Positions 6,665-14,536 of a DNA stretch of 28,730 nt are shown piece after piece. The stretch's first letter is position 1; each line of letters begins with the position of its first letter. Source of the DNA: a virus. The notes below the pieces were generated by a model. That model ran no database searches. It had not been told where the DNA came from and saw only the letters and a list, made by a program, of their open reading frames with translations. The DNA lies in IMG/VR virus record IMGVR_UViG_3300013104_000065, positions 1 to 28,730 of that record. One strand, given 5' to 3'. Position numbers and translations under genes: made by a program.

Positions 6665-7209
6665 AACACCGTCCTCGCCCTGGCCCATAGTTGCAGCCGT
6701 TCCTCCAGGCCGTTGAGGCCGCCGTTGATCCGTCGGGTGATGGTGTTGAATTGCTCTTGATCCGCGAGCGCGTTCAATCCGTTTATCGACCAGAACCACG
6801 CGGCCGACTCAGCAGCCCATTGCGGCAATTCGAGCAGTTCCGGCGTGCGCAGCAATCGCTCATCACCAAACAACGCCAGACTGCAGCGCAGGTAGTTGTC
6901 GTGGCCGGTGATCTGGATCAGCCCACGGCCGCGATAGCGTTGGCCGTCACCATCGGCAGTCGGCGTGTTTCCCAGCTTGGCGGCCAGCGAGCCGGTGTCG
7001 TACTTGCTGAGGTATTGATCGCTCCCCAGTTCACGCACGTACTGCAGTTGGCCGGATTCGTGGCCGATCTGGGCAAGGAAGGCTGCCTGGCGCTTCGGTG
7101 TATCGATCTTGCGATTGGTCATGGCCGCGTTTAGCGCGGATACAAAAACGCCCGCTTGGCGGCGGGCGTTGGGCATGATGCGTAGGAGTTGTTGCTCGGT
7201 GATGGACAT
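6646..7209 (-). CDS. endolysin, glycoside hydrolase family 19 (chitinase-like)
   Basis: A 187-residue GH19-type muramidase that would cut cell-wall peptidoglycan. The GHESGQ motif gives the presumed catalytic Glu51, with a second acid at Glu60; the YRGRGLIQITG segment of the substrate groove is near residue 93. There is no signal peptide or membrane anchor, so release to the periplasm would need a holin, and none is recognised in the window. It follows gpD after a hairpin and U-run and uses a GGGA ribosome-binding site. It overlaps Rz. Confidence 0.92.
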   Translation of the reverse strand: MSITEQQLLRIMPNARRQAGVFVSALNAAMTNRKIDTPKRQAAFLAQIGHESGQLQYVRELGSDQYLSKYDTGSLAAKLGNTPTADGDGQRYRGRGLIQITGHDNYLRCSLALFGDERLLRTPELLELPQWAAESAAWFWSINGLNALADQEQFNTITRRINGGLNGLEERLQLWARARTVLCVSST

Positions 7210-7223
7210 TGCTTTTTCCCAGG

Positions 7224-7253
7224 CAAAAAAAGACCGCTCAATGGCGGCGGGTC
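7224..7253 (-). terminator. weak hairpin plus U-run before the endolysin gene
   Basis: On the minus strand CCGC and GCGG (7244-7247 and 7234-7237) pair around a 6-base loop, then a run of seven T follows (plus-strand A-run 7225-7231). The short stem suggests partial termination, one of several such sites between late genes. Confidence 0.5.
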
Positions 7254-7272
7254 GTGAAGCAGGTACGGCCAG

Positions 7273-8316
7273 TTACAGTTCCAGGACTTTGACCTCCTTG
7301 GACTTCTTCGTTTTCTTACCGGCCGCCTTGGCCTTCCCCTTCTTCCCTGCGTTGCATTCCACTGTGGTGCTCCAGCCGGACTGGGTGAACACCTGTTCCA
7401 CCGAGTCGACAAGGAACTCGCCGTCCAAGCCTTCCTTGAAGTCCTGTGCGTTGATCTGCCGCTCAGCAAATAGATCGGTGCGCCCTACCATCTCCAGCCG
7501 GACCTCGGCGGTCGAGCGGTTGAACGCCGCGAGTCGGGCTTTGGCCGCCTGCTCAGCGGCGGATTTGTTCGGATGGATATGCCGGTCGGTATGCACGGGC
7601 GGCAGCCCTGCAGGTGCGTCGTCGTTGTCCAGGGTCAGGTTAACCAGCTCGCCAGTTTTCTTGTCCTGGTACTTGGCCTTGACGGCTTTCTGCGTGGTGC
7701 GGTCGGTGAAGCGGAATTGCCAGCGACTGACGTCACTGCGTCGGATGGTGATCGCTGGCAGGCTCTTACCGCTGGCGGTCTGCCCGCTTTGGCGTGGCAG
7801 CACCAGCAACTTGCTGTCGGCGACTTTAGCCGTGCAGTCGTGATCCTTGGCAAGCCGAGTGACGAAATTGTAGTCCGACTCGTTCAACTGATCCGCCCGA
7901 GGCACCACCGTCGCGACTGGACATTCAGGCTTCCAGCCGTTGCGAGCAGCGATGTCGCTGACGATTCTAGACAGCGGTACATTCTCCCAACTGCCGCTGC
8001 GAGTGGTCTTGCCGCTGCCGCGCATGTCGCTGGCCTTGCCGCGAATAACCAGGGTGTCAGGCGGGCCGGAGACCTCGATGTCGTCGACCGTGTAGCGACC
8101 CAGGCGGGTCAGTGCTTTGCTGTCGTAGCCTAGGTAGATCTGTATCGCCGCCCCTTTTTTGGGGAGGGACACGGCGCCGTCGCGGTCATCAATGCGCAGC
8201 TCGAATTCATCCGACTCCATGCCGGGCTTATCCAGGGTACGCAGCAACAGCAAACGGTCATTGATCAGCGCTGTTATATCAGCGCCGTCAGCGACAATTC
8301 GAAAGATTGGTTTCAA
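7273..8316 (-). CDS. P2 gpD-like baseplate hub / late control protein
   Basis: A 347-residue tail protein of the gpD family (P2 gpD 387), the T4 gp27-like hub that links the tail tube to the spike. Characteristic stretches are the N-terminal FELRIDDRDG and the ESDYNFVTRLAKDHDC segment near the middle. The C-terminus is lysine-rich (KKGKAKAAGKKTKKSK), which is unusual. I start at a TTG at 8316 because GGAGG lies seven bases before it and the encoded (M)KPIFRIVADG is the normal N-terminus; the frame further upstream runs through a hairpin. It follows the small membrane protein gene and precedes the endolysin. Confidence 0.9.
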   Translation of the reverse strand: MKPIFRIVADGADITALINDRLLLLRTLDKPGMESDEFELRIDDRDGAVSLPKKGAAIQIYLGYDSKALTRLGRYTVDDIEVSGPPDTLVIRGKASDMRGSGKTTRSGSWENVPLSRIVSDIAARNGWKPECPVATVVPRADQLNESDYNFVTRLAKDHDCTAKVADSKLLVLPRQSGQTASGKSLPAITIRRSDVSRWQFRFTDRTTQKAVKAKYQDKKTGELVNLTLDNDDAPAGLPPVHTDRHIHPNKSAAEQAAKARLAAFNRSTAEVRLEMVGRTDLFAERQINAQDFKEGLDGEFLVDSVEQVFTQSGWSTTVECNAGKKGKAKAAGKKTKKSKEVKVLEL

Positions 8317-8328
8317 TAGTGAACCTCC

Positions 8329-8361
8329 AAAAACGACAAAGCCCCACACGATGGCAGGGCT
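8329..8361 (-). terminator. hairpin and U-rich run directly before the gpD ribosome-binding site
   Basis: On the minus strand AGCCC and GGGCT (8357-8361 and 8340-8344) enclose a 12-base loop, followed by TTTGTCGTTTTT and then GGAGG. The layout matches the hairpins before the sheath and capsid genes. Confidence 0.55.
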
Positions 8362-8386
8362 TGATCTGGTGTAGCGGTACGCGATA

Positions 8387-8704
8387 TCAGCTCTCGACTA
8401 TCAGCTTGTTGTCATTAATTTCGACGTAGCTTTGGCACACAGGGCAATCAATCCCTTCAACCTTGGGCTCAATCAGCAGCGTTTGGGTACAAACAGGACA
8501 ATCTCCGACCTTTTGCCTTTCCCTGAGGCCGAAGGTTTTCCACACCATCGCCACGAATACGCCAGCAGCCAGGAACCAACCAACAATCGGAATGAACGCC
8601 AAAAGAATGCAAGCGATCAGACCGAAGATAAACCAGTTTGACCGGTAGCTAAGCTCGCTCCAAAAACTCCTTTTAACCAGCCGAATTTCGCTGACTCTTT
8701 CCAT
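8387..8704 (-). CDS. small membrane protein with C-terminal zinc ribbon, unknown function
   Basis: A 105-residue protein of unknown function lying inside the tail module between gpX and gpD. Residues 24-56 are strongly hydrophobic, enough for two short membrane segments. A C-terminal CPVC...CPVC pair (Cys69, 72, 87, 90) looks like a zinc ribbon. I chose the ATG at 8704, not 8716, because GGAG lies six bases before it. Tail proteins are not membrane proteins, so this is probably an inserted accessory gene. It might act in superinfection exclusion or be a holin-like protein, but nothing shows that directly. Confidence 0.7.
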   Translation of the reverse strand: MERVSEIRLVKRSFWSELSYRSNWFIFGLIACILLAFIPIVGWFLAAGVFVAMVWKTFGLRERQKVGDCPVCTQTLLIEPKVEGIDCPVCQSYVEINDNKLIVES

Positions 8705-8772
8705 AGAAGACTCCATGCATGCAAATAAGCGAGGGAGTCTATCAGCGTGCCGATTTTATGGGCAACGAGCCA

Positions 8773-8979
8773 TCAGTCCCACAACTGCACCTCCTCATCC
8801 ATGGGCTCAGGAAGATCAGGAAAGGTGATCAACAAGCCTGTCCGCAACGGCTGCGACTCATCCGCCAACAAACGATTGGCAGCCAGCACCGCCTCGACCG
8901 TACCGTTCAGGTGCCCGTAATGCTGGTAACACAGGGTATCCAGCAGGTCGCCGTCAGACGTTCTGCATATCATCGCCAT
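8773..8979 (-). CDS. tail protein X (P2 gpX-like, LysM-type)
   Basis: A 68-residue protein matching P2 gpX in size (67) and in its DGDLLDTLCYQHYG motif, which resembles a LysM fold. gpX is a small essential tail component. I start at 8979 (MAMICR), with GGAG ten bases upstream, inside the gpU end; the overlap with gpU is 26 bases. The C-terminus (LPEPMDEEVQLWD) is usual for the family. Confidence 0.88.
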   Translation of the reverse strand: MAMICRTSDGDLLDTLCYQHYGHLNGTVEAVLAANRLLADESQPLRTGLLITFPDLPEPMDEEVQLWD

Positions 8980-9799
8980 AGCGTGTGAACTCCAAACTGA
9001 AAGTTTGCTTGCGCGGGATCCCACCTGCCAGCAACGCGCCCTGCTCTTCCTCCAGGCTGCGCAAGCACCAGGTGCCGAGGACTACGCCGTAGCCGGTGGT
9101 CAGGTTCAACGGCAGTAACTGGGCACCGATGGAGCGGAGGGTGTCCAGCTGCTTGAGGCCGCCTTTGAACGTGGGGAAGATCGCACCCTTGAGGCTGAGT
9201 TTCTCCTCCCCCATGCCCACGGCCTGCTGCGCCGGTCGACGGCTGAGGCGCTCTTGCGAGGCCCAGCGGAATTCCGTCTGCCGGCGCAGTTCGTCGAACG
9301 CCGCCGTGTCCAGGTTGAAGTAGAACGGCTGGGCGTTGGTTTGCAGCGGCTGCAGGATCAACAGATGCGGGAACGGCTTCACCGCTTCCGCCAAAGGTGT
9401 GGCGTTCGGCGCCAAGGCGCTGGTGGGCAAGATGTTCGCCAGGCTTGGGCTGACCTTGCCCGCCACCTGGTTGATCGCCGTGCTGGCCCGGGCGGCTTGT
9501 TCCTTCAAGGTGCCCAGGCGCTCATCCATGGCCGATATTGCACGGGTCGTTTTGCTGTAGGTCGACAAGACCGCGCCGACCTTGGACTGCGCCGCATCAA
9601 TCCCGCGCATCACCCGTTGCAGCTTTTCGCCAACGCCCGGCGGCACACCGGGAATGCTGGACAGCTCATCAGCCGCCCCAGTGATTTCGCCAATGGCGCC
9701 GTTCACCGGGCCGATCATGCCGTCGATGCTATGTCGGCCCGCCTCCCCGGCCTGGACCAGGGATTTGAAGCCGGACTGCAGTTGCTCCATGTAAGCCAT
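8954..9799 (-). CDS. gpU-like tail protein with a long N-terminal extension
   Basis: A 281-residue protein. The last 130 or so residues match phage tail protein gpU: a strand-rich start, the RRQTEFRWASQERL segment, RPAQQAVGMGEEKLSLKG, and the final SLEFTRYGDD. P2 gpU is about 159 residues. The first 140 or so residues are an extra part rich in alanine and glycine with helical stretches and no motif I recognise. It follows the tape measure gene at 9 bases and overlaps gpX. gpU caps or completes the tail. The extension could help tail assembly. Confidence 0.85.
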   Translation of the reverse strand: MAYMEQLQSGFKSLVQAGEAGRHSIDGMIGPVNGAIGEITGAADELSSIPGVPPGVGEKLQRVMRGIDAAQSKVGAVLSTYSKTTRAISAMDERLGTLKEQAARASTAINQVAGKVSPSLANILPTSALAPNATPLAEAVKPFPHLLILQPLQTNAQPFYFNLDTAAFDELRRQTEFRWASQERLSRRPAQQAVGMGEEKLSLKGAIFPTFKGGLKQLDTLRSIGAQLLPLNLTTGYGVVLGTWCLRSLEEEQGALLAGGIPRKQTFSLEFTRYGDDMQNV

Positions 9800-9808
9800 G
9801 ACAACTCC

Positions 9809-12292
9809 TTAAACGTGAGGGGCATCGAACAGGTTGCGCCGCGCCTGCTCCCGGCTGAACTCCTCGAACAGCTGACGCATGTACGGCATCATTTCCTGCG
9901 CCAGTTGCCGTGGATCCTTGACGTCGCCCTGCACCGTCACCGGCATGGTTGGAGAGAACGTCCAAGCCTGCTCAACGCGAGCAGGCTCCGATTTCGCTGC
10001 GGCACCGGCACTGAGCAACGCGGGTACTGTTGCGGTTGATGGGCCAGTCGCCAACGAACGGGCAACGTCCCCCATCAACGGACCGGTAGCCGGAGTCGGC
10101 GCCAGTTGCGCGAACCGTGAAATGCCTGGTCCGCTGGGCTTCGGCAGCAGCAATGGCGAGGGCTGAGCCAAGCGTTCTATCGGCGTATCCGGCCCACCGA
10201 ATGCAGCCTTGCCCACCGCACTGCCCAGCTCGCCGCCGCCCCAGCTACCGAGGAATCCGCCAATAAGCCCGCCGACAACGGTACCAATCACGGGCACCAC
10301 CGAACCAATCGCCGCACCCGCAGCCGCACCGGCCAGCGTGCCAGCCAATGTCCCAGCAGCATTGCCGTAACCCTCGGCTTTTTCGTCGCGGGTCTCTGCG
10401 TTTTGATAGGTATCTGCAGCAATCAACCCCGCCTCGATCAGCGCCATGGGCGCGCCGACCTTGGCGAATCCAAGCCCCTTGCCCATCATGGCTGCGGGCG
10501 CGAGTCGACTGGCCGTCGCACCAAGAGGTGCGGCAGCCGCAGCAGTACTGGCAATTGCCCCTCGACCACCGCGACCACGCTTACCCTTGCCACGGCGCCG
10601 CTTTCCATCCCCACCATCGATCCCGCCAGCGCCGCCGGACGGGTTGGTGACAAACACCCGCTGGATCACGTTCGGGTTGCCCATCAGCGAACCACGTCCA
10701 ATGTTCAGCAGTCCCTTGCCAATCTTGATCGCATTTATCGCGGCGCCCAGGCCAACCACACCGGCTGCCAGCACCGTCGCGCCACTAATTACGGTGGGAA
10801 ACTTTCCAGCCAACTCTCCAAGCCCGTAGGCCACTTTTGCCAGCCCATCCGCCGCAATGTCGGTCAACGGCCTCACCGCGTCACCGATACGCGTCATCGA
10901 CGATTCAATGCCGGCAGTCGCCGTCGCCCACTTCCTATTGGACGTCTCCCGCGCCTTCGCCGCATCCGCCTCGATCTTGGCCTTACCGTCCGTTTTCTCG
11001 ATGGTCGCCATATCGGCCTTGATCCTGTCGCCATATTTGATCTGCGCGAGCAAACCCGCACTGGCGCTCTGATCACTGACGATGTTCGCCAGCCCGGCCG
11101 CCTCGGTCAGGGCGACCATGGCCTGTTCTTCTTCGGCACTGCCATCCGCCGACGCCTTGATCTTGGCCTTAAGCGCCTCGATTTTCTTGGCTTTGGCGGG
11201 ATCCTGTTTCTTGATCAACTGCTCGCTGAGCATGATGAACGCGTCGACCGGGTTTGCTGCCTTACCGCTTTTGGTCGCAGCTAGGATCGAGCCGGCCAAG
11301 TCGTAGCCTTCCTTGGCAAACCGTTCCTGGCTGGTGTTGCTGATCACTGCGTTGAGCAGGTTGTTCATGTTGGTAGCTGCAGCCGCCGAGTCCTGAGTTT
11401 GCGAGTACTGTGACTGGAGGCTGGCCCCTAGGAAGCGGACGGCCTCAGGACCTTCCATACCAAGGCGCTTGATGTTGCCAAGCATCGCGGGCAAATACTT
11501 TGCCATGTCCTTGGGACCGAAAGCGCCAATGTCGCCTGCCGCTGCAACCTGGCCCAACATCGCCGCCATATCCCCCTGCTTGACCCCGGCCTCCTTGAAG
11601 GAGTTGATCAACGTTGCGATGGTTTCGGGCTCCATGCCCTGGCCGTCGATCAGGTCGGCGATCTGCCCGGCATAGGCGGTGGCCACGTCCCAGTCCACGC
11701 CTTTCTCGATCAACGCGCCGACCGATTTCGCAAGCAGTTGCTGGCTCATGCCCTTTGCCGCAGCGACCTTGCTGATGCTCTCCGCCAGTTTCGCCTCATC
11801 GCCGGTACCGGCGGTGTGTGCCCACAACGACATCTGGCGGATCTGCGCCTGGTAATCGCCAGAGACTTTGGTCGGAATCGCCAACGACGCAGTGAGCGCC
11901 GCTGCTTTGCCGAGGGAGTTCTTCATGCCCTCCTTGCCCTGCTGGATCTGCGTGTGGCCCAGCGCCTTGAGTTCGGCGCCACGCGCTACCTGGCCGAGGG
12001 CCTGGTATTCCTTGCGCAGCTTGCCTACTTCAATACCCTGCTCCTTCAGGGTTTTGAGGTTGCCTTCCAGCTTTCGTAGCAGGCCATCAGCCGACGCTGC
12101 ACCGGTGTCGTGGGCCTTTTTCCATTCGTCTCGCAGGCGGATGGTGTCGCCGATGGTGCTCTGCAGTACGCGGGCCTTGGTGCCGGTTTCGCCAAGCTTC
12201 TTGATGCGGCCTTCAACATCCTTGAAGGCAGCGCCGACCGTGGAGCTGACGGCGCCGCCGATGACCAGGCCGAGCGCCAGGTTGTTTGCCAT
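9809..12292 (-). CDS. tail tape measure protein (P2 gpT-like)
   Basis: An 827-residue tape measure protein (P2 gpT about 815), which sets tail length and may enter the cell envelope on injection. The N-terminal third is helical (residues about 25-110, coiled-coil character), followed by the conserved tape measure core (SGDYQAQIRQMSLWAHTAG). Near residues 560-590 a very basic stretch (GKRRRGKGKRGRGGRGA) occurs. Around 640-690 an alanine/glycine-rich hydrophobic segment (AGTLAGAAAGAAIG) could insert in membranes. GGAGAG lies just before the ATG. It follows the E/E' tail chaperone genes, the standard order. Confidence 0.93.
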   Translation of the reverse strand: MANNLALGLVIGGAVSSTVGAAFKDVEGRIKKLGETGTKARVLQSTIGDTIRLRDEWKKAHDTGAASADGLLRKLEGNLKTLKEQGIEVGKLRKEYQALGQVARGAELKALGHTQIQQGKEGMKNSLGKAAALTASLAIPTKVSGDYQAQIRQMSLWAHTAGTGDEAKLAESISKVAAAKGMSQQLLAKSVGALIEKGVDWDVATAYAGQIADLIDGQGMEPETIATLINSFKEAGVKQGDMAAMLGQVAAAGDIGAFGPKDMAKYLPAMLGNIKRLGMEGPEAVRFLGASLQSQYSQTQDSAAAATNMNNLLNAVISNTSQERFAKEGYDLAGSILAATKSGKAANPVDAFIMLSEQLIKKQDPAKAKKIEALKAKIKASADGSAEEEQAMVALTEAAGLANIVSDQSASAGLLAQIKYGDRIKADMATIEKTDGKAKIEADAAKARETSNRKWATATAGIESSMTRIGDAVRPLTDIAADGLAKVAYGLGELAGKFPTVISGATVLAAGVVGLGAAINAIKIGKGLLNIGRGSLMGNPNVIQRVFVTNPSGGAGGIDGGDGKRRRGKGKRGRGGRGAIASTAAAAAPLGATASRLAPAAMMGKGLGFAKVGAPMALIEAGLIAADTYQNAETRDEKAEGYGNAAGTLAGTLAGAAAGAAIGSVVPVIGTVVGGLIGGFLGSWGGGELGSAVGKAAFGGPDTPIERLAQPSPLLLPKPSGPGISRFAQLAPTPATGPLMGDVARSLATGPSTATVPALLSAGAAAKSEPARVEQAWTFSPTMPVTVQGDVKDPRQLAQEMMPYMRQLFEEFSREQARRNLFDAPHV

Positions 12293-12320
12293 GAGAACTC
12301 TCCGGGCAGGGATGCGGGGC

Positions 12321-12446
12321 TCAGTCCATGAGCCACCAGATCATCGTGGAAAAAGGCATGGTCTCGATTTCGCTGGCTGCGAAGGAGAACTCCGTAGCCA
12401 GGCGCTTCGCGACCCGCTTCTGCAGGGAGGCGTTAAACCCCGTCAT
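12321..12446 (-). CDS. E'-like tail assembly chaperone extension (overlapping frame)
   Basis: A 41-residue frame (starting MTGFNASLQK) overlaps the end of gpE and stops 28 bases before the tape measure gene. It contains KRLATEFSFAASEIETM, typical of the E' / Mu gp42-like partner that is normally made as a frameshift extension of gpE. Relative to E, the frame is +1 (equal to -2). It could be made by a shift at GGGG near the E stop or by starting at the ATG at 12446. Either way it would be a tape-measure chaperone. Its function follows from position and motif. Confidence 0.65.
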   Translation of the reverse strand: MTGFNASLQKRVAKRLATEFSFAASEIETMPFSTMIWWLMD

Positions 12447-12735
12447 CCTGCACCAGGCGAAAGTAGGCGGTCTGCAGCCGCTGGTAATCCGTCAGCTTGA
12501 GCCCCTCCAAATCTTTGGTACCGGCTTCGGAGAGGGACGCAAACAGATGCATCTCGCGCAGCTCATCGTCACCACCACTGGTGGCATTAGCGGCTCGCAC
12601 TTCACGCACGGTAGGAGAACGCAGAGTCAGGCGGTCGACCATGACACCGTTAATCTCACTAGGTCGTGACAGCGTAATAGCGGCGCTCTCAGGGGTAACG
12701 GTCAGCCAGGTCGGCATTTTTTTCAGAGTAGTCAT
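12433..12735 (-). CDS. gpE-like tail assembly chaperone
   Basis: A 100-residue protein in the gpE position between the tube and tape measure genes (P2 gpE 91). Proteins of this family help assemble the tape measure and tube; the helical C-terminal half (LREMHLFASLSEAG, LEGLKLTDYQRLQ) is typical. It starts 15 bases from the tube gene end. The last codons overlap the E'-like frame, which suggests programmed frameshifting or coupled initiation. Confidence 0.85.
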   Translation of the reverse strand: MTTLKKMPTWLTVTPESAAITLSRPSEINGVMVDRLTLRSPTVREVRAANATSGGDDELREMHLFASLSEAGTKDLEGLKLTDYQRLQTAYFRLVQDDGV

Positions 12736-12749
12736 GATGAAAGGTTTCC

Positions 12750-13253
12750 TTACAGGCCCAGGTCGCGTCGGACACTGGCAAGTTGATCCACACCGTTGAT
12801 GACCCGAACGCAGTTGATCGGATCGATTTCGTACATCAGGCGCCCGGCGACTTCGAGCTTGTAATAGCTGACCGCCACGGCGTACTTGAACTCGCCCGCT
12901 TCACCGGCTTTCCAGTCGCCTGGGTCTATCTCTTTGAGCATGCCGCGAAGGGTGGCAACCACCGCAGTGGTCGCGCCTCTCTGACCTTTGAAGGAGCCAC
13001 GGAACACCGCGTTGAATGCCGTCTGATCAGCCAGGCCGTAAAACTTCATGACCTCGGGGCGTACGCCCTTGCCGGCGAAACTGGCCTCCAGTTTCTCCAT
13101 GCCCTGATCCATCTCGACCGGGGCATCCATCCCCCCGGCGCGATGCTCTTCGGTTTTCAGGGTCATCTTGGGAAGGGTCACGCTGGTGATATCCCCGGCA
13201 AAGCTGACGCCATCGATATGGGCGTTCATGTTGTAGAGCGTTTGCGGAACCAT
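12750..13253 (-). CDS. major tail tube protein (P2 FII-like)
   Basis: A 167-residue tail tube protein (P2 FII 172) with the usual start (MVPQTLYNMNAHIDGVSFAG) and MDAPVEMDQGMEKLEASF segment. It polymerises into the tube around the tape measure protein inside the sheath. It is 12 bases downstream of the sheath gene; GGAG precedes the ATG. Sheath plus tube proves a contractile tail. Confidence 0.95.
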   Translation of the reverse strand: MVPQTLYNMNAHIDGVSFAGDITSVTLPKMTLKTEEHRAGGMDAPVEMDQGMEKLEASFAGKGVRPEVMKFYGLADQTAFNAVFRGSFKGQRGATTAVVATLRGMLKEIDPGDWKAGEAGEFKYAVAVSYYKLEVAGRLMYEIDPINCVRVINGVDQLASVRRDLGL

Positions 13254-13265
13254 CGGCGGCTCTCC

Positions 13266-14441
13266 TTATGCGTTGGTGTCGAGAACTTCGGTCAGCCACT
13301 GGTTGGTGACCTCGACCCGGAAGTTGGGGTTTTCTGCCGGCGGTACATCGGTGAAGCGGATGTTCCAGTACACCTTGCCCTGCTCCAGCTGGCTGGCCGT
13401 GTTCAGCACGGGGTCAGCGAACACCTCGAAGTTGATCACCGCCCCCTGGTTTTTCAGGTCACGCATGAACGCCGCGAGGCCTTCGGTCACGTCGCTGACG
13501 TAGGTCTTGGTGATCGAGCGGTCGACCGCCCATTTGTGGCCGTAGAGGATCGCGTCCATGACGATGTCCATGGTTCGCACGCGGGTAACAAACGCCCACT
13601 TCGGATCGCTGGAACAGGTGCGGTTGCCCCACAGGCGGTAGCCGTCATCACGGATGATGGTGGCGATCTGCGCGTTGTTGAGCAGGTTCGCCCGGCAGGT
13701 TTCGTCGCCATCCAGGAACTCGATTGGGCGACCGGTGCCGGTTAGGCCGACAAACTCCTTGTTCGACGGAGAAGCCCAAAAGCCGTACTCCGAATCGGTC
13801 CAAGCGAAGAGCCCGGCGACCCAGGCAGAACTCGGCGCGTCGATGGTGGCACTGAGCGCGGTGTCCCAGTACTGCACGCCAGGGTCGACCAGGAACACGC
13901 GCTTGCCGCCGAAGTTTTCGCGGTATTCCATAGCGGCTTCGTCGGTGGTGTTGGGGCCGTCGATGATCGCCAGGGCACGCAGCTTGTCGCTCAGGGCCAC
14001 AAGCGCCGTGGCGGCGGCCAGCGTCGCGGTGTGTTTGGGCGCGGCCAGCAAACGAGGCTGCGCGTTAAAGCGGCTCTTGCCGTCGAGCAGCGCCTGCATG
14101 CCGGTACGGGTGCCGTTCGCCAGGACCCCGCCAATGATGGCCGATGTCTGCGCGGCGGCGTCGGCCAGCTTCTCCACCCCGCAGGCAACGATCACGGCCT
14201 TGGAGCGAACGTAGATGGCCTGGACCGCCTTGGTGATTGCCGCATCCGGCCCCCAGGCGGCGATGGCTTCGCTTTCGCGGGTGATCAGCACCAGTTGATT
14301 GGGCAAGGCGCTGGCATTGGGGCCAGGCGTGAAGGTGTCGCAAAGGCCGATGATGGAAGAAGACGGCACAGCGATAGGCCGCGTGCCGGTGTCGACGTTG
14401 GTCACGGTGACGCCGTGAAAAAATCCACCTGGATTACTCAT
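13266..14441 (-). CDS. tail sheath protein (P2 FI-like)
   Basis: A 391-residue contractile tail sheath protein (P2 FI 396). Recognisable parts are the N-terminal HGVTVTNVDTGTRPI, the AAIT/KAVQAIYVRSKAVI stretch, and the conserved C-terminal GAVINFEVFADPVLNTASQL and IRFTDVPPAENP. It follows two hairpins with U-runs and a TGGAG ribosome-binding site, which probably set its high expression separately from the upstream fibre genes. The tube gene follows directly. Confidence 0.95.
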   Translation of the reverse strand: MSNPGGFFHGVTVTNVDTGTRPIAVPSSSIIGLCDTFTPGPNASALPNQLVLITRESEAIAAWGPDAAITKAVQAIYVRSKAVIVACGVEKLADAAAQTSAIIGGVLANGTRTGMQALLDGKSRFNAQPRLLAAPKHTATLAAATALVALSDKLRALAIIDGPNTTDEAAMEYRENFGGKRVFLVDPGVQYWDTALSATIDAPSSAWVAGLFAWTDSEYGFWASPSNKEFVGLTGTGRPIEFLDGDETCRANLLNNAQIATIIRDDGYRLWGNRTCSSDPKWAFVTRVRTMDIVMDAILYGHKWAVDRSITKTYVSDVTEGLAAFMRDLKNQGAVINFEVFADPVLNTASQLEQGKVYWNIRFTDVPPAENPNFRVEVTNQWLTEVLDTNA

Positions 14442-14459
14442 GGTTAAACTCCAGAAACG

Positions 14460-14483
14460 AAAAAGCCCCGCAAGAGCGAGGCT
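14460..14483 (-). terminator. hairpin plus U-run before the sheath gene
   Basis: On the minus strand AGCCTCGC (14483-14476) pairs with GCGGGGCT (14471-14464) with one G-U pair and a 4-base loop, then TTTTTCGTTTCTGGAG leads into the sheath start. Confidence 0.65.
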
Positions 14484-14512
14484 GGGGTTGGTCGTGTTGC
14501 GCGTAGCGGAAG

Positions 14513-14536
14513 AAAACGCCCCGTCAGTGCGGGGTG
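14513..14536 (-). terminator. hairpin plus U-run right after the fibre-assembly gene
   Basis: CCCCG and CGGGG (14534-14530 and 14523-14519 on the minus strand) pair around a 6-base loop; TTTTC follows. It begins one base after the stop of the upstream gene and forms a tandem pair with the next hairpin. Confidence 0.6.

Noticed and set aside
12783-13745. 320-codon plus-strand frame opposite tube and sheath genes
   Set aside because: Antisense to two certain structural genes; no motif and no start signal.
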